This document shows positions 9,484 through 18,643 of a DNA stretch of 64,000 bases, in pieces; within the stretch, counting starts at the first letter, position 1, and each line of letters starts with the position of its first letter. The stretch is from Bacteroidota bacterium. GTDB lineage: Bacteria > Bacteroidota > Bacteroidia > JABEUT01. The translations under genes were made by a program, and so were the position numbers. Below the pieces are notes generated by a model, which searched no databases, was not told the origin of the DNA, and worked only from the letters and a program-made list of their open reading frames with translations. Location: NCBI GenBank assembly GCA_013288345.1, contig JABDCA010000007.1:1-64000 (forward strand), read 5' to 3'.

Positions 9484-10935
9484 ATGAAGGCAAGAATTTC
9501 TTCCCTTTTTTTAAAAGACATATCAAACTGGAAGTACTGGTTGACAATTGCTTTTATAAGCCGCTTTATATTTTTTATTTTAGTTAACCATTTTCGTCAA
9601 TACAATAGCTTCCCAGGCTTCTGGGGAGGCTTACGCGGAGATAGTGAAGGATATTTAATACCATTCGAAAACTTAATAAGACTAGGCTCTTATACGCCCA
9701 ATTACCGTATGCCGGGGTACGGAGTTCTGTATTACCCTTTATTATTATTGTTTTCGAAAGCAGTAGCCTGCAATATTTTAATTTGTATTCAATTACTCCT
9801 ATCTACCTTATCGGTTTATGCACTGGCTTTAATTGCAAAAAAACTCTTTAAAAGCACTACACTCTTTTATATCACATTCATATTATATACATGCAGTATA
9901 TTTTCAAGCCTTGTCGACCCTGTACTTATATCTGAAAGTTTAACTACCTCTACCCTTATACTTTCAGTATATTTTTTATGCTGTTACTTTAATAATTACA
10001 AGGCAAAAGAGCTTATCTTCTCAGGCTCTCTATTAACATGGACTGTCTTTTTGCGTCCTGTATTTGCTCCACTTCTATTGTTATTTTTTGTTTTAGTTGT
10101 AATTGAACTGGTACGTTCTCATAAAAAAAATTTACCGGCACTTCTCTTCCTTGTTCCGTTTACAATTGCCGACGGTTCATGGATAACAAGTAATTACATA
10201 CGTTACAAAGAGGTCATTCCACTTACCAGGACTGTCTACTTTCCCTGGATTGAAAATTCTTATTTAAAACCCATGATAACCTTTGTACAATCTTGGGGAG
10301 GCACCATTTGGTTTGTTAACCCCAGTACCGAAATTTCATGGTTCAGTGATAACAAGCCCTGTACCTTCAAAACCGGGGCAAAAAGTGACTCAGTGCCGTA
10401 TCCAAGCTATATCTATACATCACAATTTAATGCAGATAGCTTAAAGATTCTGAAGAATACAATTATACATTTCACGAGTGATTCAAGCCACCTTTCTGCT
10501 GAAGTGAAAGCCGAGTATCAAAAAGCTATAAGTGATAAATTCAATAAATACGCACTATCTGAAAAAACAGAAAACAAATACTGTTACTATATAAAAAGCA
10601 ATGAAAGAAGATTAAGTACAATGCTCCTAAATATCCACACCGTATCAAAGCTTTTCATTAACAATTACATTTCGCGGTTTACTGCCGGATATTATGCTGT
10701 GCTGCTATTCCTTGGTTTACTTGGCTCTTTATTAATGTTTCCTTTTATTTTTAAAGCCTCCCTTAAGAGCATACTCCCAATAATACCCCTCTATACCATT
10801 TTTATACATGCCACTATAATTAAAGCAAACGAGAACAGGTATCTGATACCTGCATGGCCCTTTCTGGTTATATGTGCTGCATATACCCTATACTGGGGAT
10901 ATGGTAAACTATTTCCTGTTAAAGATTTGAGTTAA
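9484..10935 (+). CDS. Polytopic membrane protein, GT39/ArnT-like glycosyltransferase candidate
   Basis: Multiple hydrophobic helices; RGDSEGYLIPFENLI and RMPGYGVLYYPLL N-terminal pattern typical of GT-C enzymes. Confidence 0.6.
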   Translation: MKARISSLFLKDISNWKYWLTIAFISRFIFFILVNHFRQYNSFPGFWGGLRGDSEGYLIPFENLIRLGSYTPNYRMPGYGVLYYPLLLLFSKAVACNILICIQLLLSTLSVYALALIAKKLFKSTTLFYITFILYTCSIFSSLVDPVLISESLTTSTLILSVYFLCCYFNNYKAKELIFSGSLLTWTVFLRPVFAPLLLLFFVLVVIELVRSHKKNLPALLFLVPFTIADGSWITSNYIRYKEVIPLTRTVYFPWIENSYLKPMITFVQSWGGTIWFVNPSTEISWFSDNKPCTFKTGAKSDSVPYPSYIYTSQFNADSLKILKNTIIHFTSDSSHLSAEVKAEYQKAISDKFNKYALSEKTENKYCYYIKSNERRLSTMLLNIHTVSKLFINNYISRFTAGYYAVLLFLGLLGSLLMFPFIFKASLKSILPIIPLYTIFIHATIIKANENRYLIPAWPFLVICAAYTLYWGYGKLFPVKDLS

Positions 10936-10959
10936 TTTAGATATTTCACTTTCATTTGT

Positions 10960-12831
10960 ATGTGTGGTATTGCAGGTTTTGTAGGTAAAGGCAGCGAAGG
11001 CGAATTAAGACGCATGATAGATGCCATACGCTATCGCGGGCCCGACCATCAGGGAGCAATAGTAACTGACAATGTTGGGCTGGCACAGGCCCGCTTAAGC
11101 ATTATCGATTTAAGTGTAAACGCCCAACAACCCTTCTTTACTGCCGATAAATCGGTAGCTATGGTTTTTAATGGCGAGATCTATAATTACCTCGAACTAA
11201 AGCAGGAGCTTATCAGGCTTAACAAGTACACATTTCGAACTACATCAGATACAGAAGTGTTACTGTATATGTATCAGGAATATGGTGAGAAGCTTTTTGA
11301 TAAAATAAATGGCATGTTCGCCTTTGCTATTTATAATTTCCAGAAAAAGGAGTTATTACTGGCTCGCGACCGGATGGGTAAAAAGCCCCTCTACTATTCG
11401 GTAATTAATAATACCCTAGTTTTCGCATCCGAACTGAAAGCTATTCTTCAGCACCCATTAGCCACCAAAGAATTGAACTACAACGCCATTAATGAATACC
11501 TGACATTTGATTATATACCTACCCCCAACAGCATTTTCAAGAATATCCATAAACTAGAAGCATCCCAATACCTTATTTTCAAAGAAGGCCATATTATAAC
11601 AAAACAAGCCTATTGGCATGTAAACTTTACTGAACAGAACATATCATTTGGAGATGCAACTACTAAGTTCGACACATTATTAAACAATGCCGTATCGGGT
11701 AGACTTATGAGTGATGTACCATTAGGTGTATTTTTAAGCGGAGGACTTGATAGCAGTGCTGTAGCCTATTATGCTCAAAAAAATGCGACATCGAAGATCA
11801 ATACATTTTCTATTGGTTTTTCAGAGAAAAGCTACGATGAAAGCAGCTATGCAAAACTGGTAGCAAAAAAATTAGGCACCCAACATCATGAAGAGGTTTT
11901 GTCGGCAAGTACATCCCTAAGCCTTATACCCGACATAACTAAAAACCTTGATGAGCCTTTCGCAGATCCTTCTATTATCCCCACCTACTTCCTATCTAAA
12001 TTTACCCGTAAGCATGTAACTGTTGCCCTTGGTGGCGATGGTAGTGACGAGCTAATGGCTGGTTACCCAACGTTCATCTCAGATAAATTTTTAAAGACTT
12101 TTGGAGCATTGCCTAAGTCATTGATCAAATCTTTCTCTCAGTTAAGCAATCTATTGCCACGCAGCGATAAAAATATAAGCCTCGATTTTAAGTTAACCCA
12201 ATTCTTTAAAGGCTTTGAAGAAAGCAGGCAATATGCCCATACACTTTGGTTAGGCAGTTTTACACCATCATTAAAAAATAAATTATTTACAACGACAGCA
12301 CAAGGTCATATAACTAATGGCAATGGCATTACCAGCATTGATCGCTATTTGAATGATGTCCCTACTGCAAATGAATTTAACCGCCTTTTATATTCTTACT
12401 ACCGCACTTATTTACTTGAAGATATATTGGTGAAAGTAGACAGAGCAAGTATGTATAACTCATTAGAGGTACGCGCACCATTCTTAGATGTAAATGTGGT
12501 TGAGTTTTTAAATACCCTGCCCAAAAGTTATAAGATAAAAGGCTTTACAGGAAAGCTTTTACTGAAAGAGTTGATGCGCAATAAACTGCCCAATGAAATA
12601 ATTGATCGCCCTAAAAAAGGCTTTGGCATACCTGTTTCATTATGGTTGAGAAATGAGCTAAAAGAAACCATGGAGCATTATCTTTCGGAAGAACGAATAA
12701 GCAAGCATGGTATATTCAACTATTCATACATCGACAAACTGAAGAAAGAACACTATTCACTAAAGCAAAATCACCGCAAATTACTGTGGAATTTGCTGGT
12801 GTTTGAGATGTGGTACGATAACTTCATGTAA
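10960..12831 (+). CDS. asnB: Asparagine synthase (glutamine-hydrolysing)
   Basis: MCGIAGFVG with Cys2 nucleophile, RGPDHQG, FNGEIYNY, SGGLDSSAVAY PP-loop. Confidence 0.95.
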   Translation: MCGIAGFVGKGSEGELRRMIDAIRYRGPDHQGAIVTDNVGLAQARLSIIDLSVNAQQPFFTADKSVAMVFNGEIYNYLELKQELIRLNKYTFRTTSDTEVLLYMYQEYGEKLFDKINGMFAFAIYNFQKKELLLARDRMGKKPLYYSVINNTLVFASELKAILQHPLATKELNYNAINEYLTFDYIPTPNSIFKNIHKLEASQYLIFKEGHIITKQAYWHVNFTEQNISFGDATTKFDTLLNNAVSGRLMSDVPLGVFLSGGLDSSAVAYYAQKNATSKINTFSIGFSEKSYDESSYAKLVAKKLGTQHHEEVLSASTSLSLIPDITKNLDEPFADPSIIPTYFLSKFTRKHVTVALGGDGSDELMAGYPTFISDKFLKTFGALPKSLIKSFSQLSNLLPRSDKNISLDFKLTQFFKGFEESRQYAHTLWLGSFTPSLKNKLFTTTAQGHITNGNGITSIDRYLNDVPTANEFNRLLYSYYRTYLLEDILVKVDRASMYNSLEVRAPFLDVNVVEFLNTLPKSYKIKGFTGKLLLKELMRNKLPNEIIDRPKKGFGIPVSLWLRNELKETMEHYLSEERISKHGIFNYSYIDKLKKEHYSLKQNHRKLLWNLLVFEMWYDNFM

Positions 12832-12854
12832 AATTCAATACCTTTAAGGTCTCT

Positions 12855-13814
12855 ATGAAAGTATTAATTACCGGTTGTGCGGGTTTTATAGGTAGCCATG
12901 TTTCTGAGTATTTTCTCAGCCAGGGGCACGAGGTAGTTGGCATTGACAATTTTGACACTTTCTATAACATTGAGCAAAAAAAACAGAACCTTAGTACTTC
13001 GCTCAAGAACAAAAATTTTACCTTTTTAGAAATTGACATCACCAATAAAGAGGCTCTCAACAGGCTTCCTGAAGGTATAACTGCAGTAATACACCTTGCA
13101 GCCAAAGCAGGCGTACGCCCCTCTATAATTGACCCGGAAGCATATTCATTTACCAATATTAATGGCACCCTTCATATTCTGGAATGGATGAAGGCGAATA
13201 AGATCAGTAAACTGGTCTTTGGTTCTTCTAGCAGTGTATATGGCAATAATAAAAAGGTACCTTTTACTGAAACCGATGCTGTAGATTTCCCTATTTCGCC
13301 TTATGCATTTACAAAAAAGGCGGCTGAATTACTGAACCACACCTACCATCATTTGCATGGGTTTGACATAATCAATCTTCGCTTCTTTACTGTATTTGGG
13401 CCACGCCAACGCCCTGACTTGGCTATCAGAAAATTTGTTGATCTTATATCGAATGATAAACCCATTCAATTATTTGGTGATGGAAGTACGGCCAGAGATT
13501 ATACCTATATCAACGATATAAGAAACGGAATTTATAGTGCATTCAACTATGTTACTTCGAATAAGAATGTATTTGAAATAATTAACCTGGGGAACAACAG
13601 CCCGGTAAAACTTAACGAACTTGTAAACTGCATTGCAGAAACATTGAACAAAAAGCCAGTCATTACGCATGAGCCCATGCAACCCGGCGATGTGGATATA
13701 ACCTTTGCTAATATTGAGAAGGCAAAAAAGCTATTGAACTACAGCCCTTCTACTACTCTACAAGAAGGTATTACCAATTTCGTTAATTGGTATAAAACAG
13801 AAGCAATCAAATAA
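12855..13814 (+). CDS. NAD-dependent epimerase/dehydratase (UDP-glucuronate 4-epimerase-like)
   Basis: ITGCAGFIGSHVSEYF, GSSSSVYG, SPYAFTKKAAE, FFTVFGPRQRPDLAI. Confidence 0.9.
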   Translation: MKVLITGCAGFIGSHVSEYFLSQGHEVVGIDNFDTFYNIEQKKQNLSTSLKNKNFTFLEIDITNKEALNRLPEGITAVIHLAAKAGVRPSIIDPEAYSFTNINGTLHILEWMKANKISKLVFGSSSSVYGNNKKVPFTETDAVDFPISPYAFTKKAAELLNHTYHHLHGFDIINLRFFTVFGPRQRPDLAIRKFVDLISNDKPIQLFGDGSTARDYTYINDIRNGIYSAFNYVTSNKNVFEIINLGNNSPVKLNELVNCIAETLNKKPVITHEPMQPGDVDITFANIEKAKKLLNYSPSTTLQEGITNFVNWYKTEAIK

Positions 13815-13826
13815 AATAAACGGGAC

Positions 13827-15605
13827 TTAGTCTGCCTGGCTATTGTAAATCTTATCTACCTGAGCCTTATACTTTTCCATTATCACTTTCCGCTTAAGGT
13901 CAAGTTTAGGAGTGGTTTCACCATCAGCAACAGTCCATTCTTTAGCTAAAAGCTCAAACTTCTTTATCTGCTCAACGTGGCCAAAGTTTACGTTGTACTT
14001 ATCCAATACACTTCTGTATAGGTCATGCACATCTTTATTATGGATCAGTTCTTCCTTATTGGTATAGGTAATATTTTTGGCCTTGCACCATGCTTCAAGT
14101 TCACTGAATTTAGGCACAATTAAAGCCGCAGCAAATTTCTGCCCATCGCCAATAACCATAATTTGCTCTATGTAACGCGACTCCTTCATCTTGTTCTCGA
14201 TAGGCTGCGGAGCAATGTACTTTCCACCCGAAGTTTTAAGTAGAGCTTTCTTCCTGTCGGTTATCTTTAAAAACCTGTTCTCAACCATTATGCCAATATC
14301 TCCGGTATGGAACCAGCCATCTGCATCAATAGCTTCAGCAGTGCTATCAGGCCTTTTATAATAGCCCCTCATTACATTGGGACCTTTACAAAGTATTTCA
14401 CCGTCTTCAGCAAATTTTACTGTCACACCCGGTATAACAGGGCCAACAGTTCCAAAGCATGAACCATTGGGTTCAAGTGTATTAACAGCAATAACAGGAG
14501 ATGTTTCTGTAAGTCCGTATCCTTCTAGTATAGGCATATTAGCTGCCCAGAAAATTCTGGCTAAACGGGGTTGCAAAGCTGCACCACCCGAAACGACTAA
14601 TTCTAAATTACCACCAACCGCTGCTGCCCATTTGCTGAAAACAAGTTTGCGGGCAAGTGATAATTTGTGTCCGTACCACCAACCATTGCGGCCATCATGT
14701 TCAAATTGTGAACCTAAACCCACAGCCCAAAAGAAAAGCATTTTTTTAATGCCTGTAAGAGTATTGCCGGTAGCCATTATCTTATCTACTATTTTTTCGA
14801 TCACACGTGGTACTGCAACAAAAACGTGCGGTTTCACCTCTCTCAGGTTATCACCAATGGTATCAATACTTTCAGCATAGTAAATGGCAATACCCGAATA
14901 CTGATATAAGTAATTGAGCATACGTTCGTATATATGGCAAAGCGGCAAAAAACTTAACGCTTTGGCATAAGGCTTTATAGGTACGTACGGGTGCGAAGCA
15001 ATTAAATTGCTGACTATATTATTATGCGTTAGCATTACACCTTTTGGTGTGCCTGTTGTGCCCGATGTATAAATAAGTGTAGCCGTATCTGATGGCAGAA
15101 CTGCCTTCTTTAGCTCTTCCAGTTTTGCGGGTTGTGGGTTTTGCTCTCCGAGCTTCAATACTTCAGTCCAGTGTGGTGCGCCAGCTACTTCATTAAACGT
15201 GTACACATTCTTTATAGCCGGAATGTTCTTTACAATTTCCTTAACGCGTTTATATAATGCCTCATCAGAAACAAAAACATATTTTACTTCCGCGTCCTTA
15301 AATATAAACTCATAGTCACTATCACTAATGGTAGGATAAACAGGTACGTGCATCACTCCAATCTGGAGCATGCCAATATCCATATAGTTCCATTCGTGGC
15401 GGTTGTTAGTAGAAATGGTTGCAATGGTATCGCCTTTGTTCAGGCCCATAGCCAACAAGCCATAACTTATCTTTTCAGATCTCTGTATAAACTCTTCAGT
15501 GCTTACAGGTATCCATTGGCCTTTTATCTTATTAACTAAGGCATCGGGTTTTGGATACTTTTCGTGCTGCCAGTATGGAATATCAAATAACCTTGTTGGC
15601 TCCAT
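13827..15605 (-). CDS. AMP-dependent long-chain acyl-CoA synthetase
   Basis: TLIYTSGTTGTPKGVMLTH, EGYGLTETSP, DGWFHTGDIG. Confidence 0.93.
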   Translation of the reverse strand: MEPTRLFDIPYWQHEKYPKPDALVNKIKGQWIPVSTEEFIQRSEKISYGLLAMGLNKGDTIATISTNNRHEWNYMDIGMLQIGVMHVPVYPTISDSDYEFIFKDAEVKYVFVSDEALYKRVKEIVKNIPAIKNVYTFNEVAGAPHWTEVLKLGEQNPQPAKLEELKKAVLPSDTATLIYTSGTTGTPKGVMLTHNNIVSNLIASHPYVPIKPYAKALSFLPLCHIYERMLNYLYQYSGIAIYYAESIDTIGDNLREVKPHVFVAVPRVIEKIVDKIMATGNTLTGIKKMLFFWAVGLGSQFEHDGRNGWWYGHKLSLARKLVFSKWAAAVGGNLELVVSGGAALQPRLARIFWAANMPILEGYGLTETSPVIAVNTLEPNGSCFGTVGPVIPGVTVKFAEDGEILCKGPNVMRGYYKRPDSTAEAIDADGWFHTGDIGIMVENRFLKITDRKKALLKTSGGKYIAPQPIENKMKESRYIEQIMVIGDGQKFAAALIVPKFSELEAWCKAKNITYTNKEELIHNKDVHDLYRSVLDKYNVNFGHVEQIKKFELLAKEWTVADGETTPKLDLKRKVIMEKYKAQVDKIYNSQAD

Positions 15606-15607
15606 TC

Positions 15608-17401
15608 CTAGAAACAGTATTTGTTTTCAGCAAGCATTTTGGTAGCTATACGGCGGCGTGCATCTTTGGTATTGAATGCATCGGTCTTGGTAAAACGCTT
15701 TAAGCCCGAAAGCATAATACGTTGTTCATCACCTTCTGCAAACGAACAGATAGCATCTTTACCTGCCCTGTTGATCCTGTCAGCAGTATCAAACAAGCAG
15801 GTACGCATCATATCAAGCAGCAAAGCACATTCTTGTTCGCCCTTCATGCTCACAAGCTTCTCAACGCGCAATTGCATTGATTCGGCCACATATATTTCAA
15901 TAAGCATATCTGCAATGTTCATTACCACTTCCTGTTCAGTGCCGAGCTTTGTCATAAGCTTTTGCACGGCAGAACCGGCAACCATCAAAGCAGCTTTCTT
16001 AAAGTTACGTATGTATTTCTTTTCAGCAGCAAACAAGGATGTATCCGGCTCGCCAAAATCAGGTATCGACATAAGTTCACCCGAAATTTTCATTGCAGGG
16101 CCCATCAGGTCGATCTCACCTTTCATAGCACGTTTTATCATCATATCAACTGCAAGCATACGGTTGATCTCGTTGGTTCCTTCAAATATCCTGTTGATAC
16201 GTGCATCGCGGTATGCCCTCTCCATAGGTGCATCAGCCGAGTACCCCATACCACCATATATCTGTACACCTTCGTCAACTACATAGTTCAATGTTTCCGA
16301 ACCAAATACCTTCATAATGGCAGCTTCAACAGCATATTGTTCAATACCTTTCAGTATTGCTTTGCCATGTTCCATACCACCTTCTGTAAGGCCTTCAATT
16401 ACATCTTCCATATTGCGGCTGGCGCGATACAAAGCAGATTCGCATGCAAATGAACGGATAGCTTGTTCAGCCATTTTATGCTGAATAGCACCGTAAGTAC
16501 CAATTGCTTTACCAAACTGAATGCGTTGGCCTGCATATTCCACAGCTTTTGTAATTACTGTTTTGCAAGAGCCTAATGCAGCGGCAGCCAATTTAATACG
16601 GCCTACGTTCAATATGTTAACTGCAATCTTAAATCCGTTTTCCCTTTCCGACAGTAAATTCTCTACAGGCACTTTACAGTCGTTAAAGAATATCTGGCGG
16701 GTTGAACTGCCTTTAATACCCATCTTGTGTTCTTCTGGGTTAAGGGTAATTCCACCAAATGTTTTTTCAACAATAAAAGCGCTCAGGTTTTTGTCATCGC
16801 CTATTTTAGCAAACACCACAAATACATCTGCAAAACCACCATTGGTAATCCACATTTTTTGACCGGTGATAGAATACGATTTACCATCAGCTGATAATGT
16901 AGCTTTTGTTTTGCCTGAGTTGGCATCAGAGCCCGAACCCGGTTCGGTTAAGCAATACGATGCTTTCCATTTGCCTGAAGCAAGGTTAGGTAAATATTTT
17001 TTCTTTTGTTCTTCAGTTCCGTAATATAAAATTGGCAACGTACCAATACCAGTGTGAGCCGATATAGCAACAGCAAATGAATAGCCAGAACCGATTGCTT
17101 CGGTAGCAAGCATACCCGTAAGGAAGTCTTTTTCAAATCCTCCGTATTGTTCAGGTATATTTAAACCCAATAGGCCAAGTTCAGCGGCTTTGTCAAGTAT
17201 CTTCACCATCAGGCCTTCTTCCTGGCTGTCTATCCTGTCCATTATCGGCCACACTTCTGCTGCCAAAAATTCGTGACACGATTGCGCGATCATACGTTGC
17301 TCTTCGTTCCATTCTTCAGCGATAAATATATCCTGATAAGAAGATTCTTTTACTAAAAATTCTCCGCCCTTAATGGGGGTTTTTACTGCGGTAGTTTCCA
17401 T
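15608..17401 (-). CDS. Acyl-CoA dehydrogenase
   Basis: CLTEPGSGSDANSGKT, KMWITNGGFAD, VQIYGGMGYSADAPMERAYRDARINRIFEGTNEINR. Confidence 0.95.
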   Translation of the reverse strand: METTAVKTPIKGGEFLVKESSYQDIFIAEEWNEEQRMIAQSCHEFLAAEVWPIMDRIDSQEEGLMVKILDKAAELGLLGLNIPEQYGGFEKDFLTGMLATEAIGSGYSFAVAISAHTGIGTLPILYYGTEEQKKKYLPNLASGKWKASYCLTEPGSGSDANSGKTKATLSADGKSYSITGQKMWITNGGFADVFVVFAKIGDDKNLSAFIVEKTFGGITLNPEEHKMGIKGSSTRQIFFNDCKVPVENLLSERENGFKIAVNILNVGRIKLAAAALGSCKTVITKAVEYAGQRIQFGKAIGTYGAIQHKMAEQAIRSFACESALYRASRNMEDVIEGLTEGGMEHGKAILKGIEQYAVEAAIMKVFGSETLNYVVDEGVQIYGGMGYSADAPMERAYRDARINRIFEGTNEINRMLAVDMMIKRAMKGEIDLMGPAMKISGELMSIPDFGEPDTSLFAAEKKYIRNFKKAALMVAGSAVQKLMTKLGTEQEVVMNIADMLIEIYVAESMQLRVEKLVSMKGEQECALLLDMMRTCLFDTADRINRAGKDAICSFAEGDEQRIMLSGLKRFTKTDAFNTKDARRRIATKMLAENKYCF

Positions 17402-17446
17402 GGTATTAATATTCAGATATTAGGTTTAAATATAGGTATTTTAGTT

Positions 17447-18625
17447 TTAATTCAAAAGTTCATAAACGCCTGCTGCACCTTGGCCGGTACCAACACACAT
17501 GGTAACAATACCATATTTGCTTTTGCGACGGCGCATTTCATTAAACAACTGTACCGAAAGTTTTGCTCCGGTACATCCCAGCGGGTGGCCCAATGCAATC
17601 GCTCCACCATTTACGTTCACTATTTCAGGGTTAATGCCGAGTGTTCTTACAACAGCCAATGATTGCGATGCAAATGCTTCGTTCAATTCAAAAAGGCCGA
17701 TATCGCCTAATTTCAAACCTGCCTGTTTCAATGCTTTAGGAACTGCTTCGACAGGACCAATGCCCATAATACGTGGAGGTACACCTGCTGCTGCAAACGA
17801 TACAAGGCGTGCAATAGGTTTAAGGTTCAATTCTTTTACTTTCTTTTCTGACATTACAATTACAAAGGCTGCTCCGTCAGATGTTTGTGATGAGTTACCG
17901 GCAGTTACACTTCCATCGGCAGCAAATACAGGCTTAAGTTTTGCCAATGCATCCAACGTTGTGTCAGCACGTGCACCTTCATCCGTATCCATTATATACT
18001 CCCTGTTTTGCTTCTTACCTTTTTCATCCATGTAAGTCTCTTTCACTTTCACAGGTACAATTTCATCTTTAAACTTGCCTGCCGCAATTGCTGCAACAGC
18101 CTTCTGGTGCGATGCTAAAGAAAAGGCATCCTGGTCAGCACGCGAAACTTTATATTCATTCGCCACAGCTTCTGCCGTAGTGCCCATGCCCCAATACCAG
18201 TCAGGGTGTGTTAAACCAACCTCAGCATGCGGAACAATTCTCCAGCCACCCATTGGTATAAGCGACATAGATTCTGCCCCACCGGCAATGATACAATCGG
18301 CCATACCTGCACGAATCTTTGCACTTGCAATAGCAATAGTTTCTAAGCCCGATGCACAATAACGGTTCACTGTCATACCCGGAATTTTATCGGTATCGAA
18401 TGCCATGAGTGATATTAATCTACCCATGTTAAGGCCTTGTTCAGCCTCAGGCATAGCGTTACCTACTATCAGGTCATCAATATCTTCCTTTTTAAGGTTG
18501 GGTACCGCTGCCAGTAAATGGTGTAATACACTTACTGCAATATCATCGGGGCGGGTAAAACGGAATTTACCTCTTGTTGCTTTGCCCACTGCCGATCTGT
18601 ATCCAGCTACTATATAAGCCTCCAT
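17447..18625 (-). CDS. fadA: Acetyl-CoA C-acyltransferase (thiolase)
   Basis: VNRYCASGLETIA, ELNEAFASQSLAV, NVNGGAIALGHPLGCTGAK, CVGTGQGAAG. Confidence 0.94.
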   Translation of the reverse strand: MEAYIVAGYRSAVGKATRGKFRFTRPDDIAVSVLHHLLAAVPNLKKEDIDDLIVGNAMPEAEQGLNMGRLISLMAFDTDKIPGMTVNRYCASGLETIAIASAKIRAGMADCIIAGGAESMSLIPMGGWRIVPHAEVGLTHPDWYWGMGTTAEAVANEYKVSRADQDAFSLASHQKAVAAIAAGKFKDEIVPVKVKETYMDEKGKKQNREYIMDTDEGARADTTLDALAKLKPVFAADGSVTAGNSSQTSDGAAFVIVMSEKKVKELNLKPIARLVSFAAAGVPPRIMGIGPVEAVPKALKQAGLKLGDIGLFELNEAFASQSLAVVRTLGINPEIVNVNGGAIALGHPLGCTGAKLSVQLFNEMRRRKSKYGIVTMCVGTGQGAAGVYELLN

Positions 18626-18643
18626 AATAATTGTTTTTAGAAT

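Noticed and set aside
14377-14880. 167-aa plus-strand ORF
   Set aside because: Lies entirely antisense within the acyl-CoA synthetase gene, with no family motif; mirror ORF.
15621-16286. 221-aa plus-strand ORF
   Set aside because: Antisense to the acyl-CoA dehydrogenase; the real protein has canonical motifs on the minus strand.
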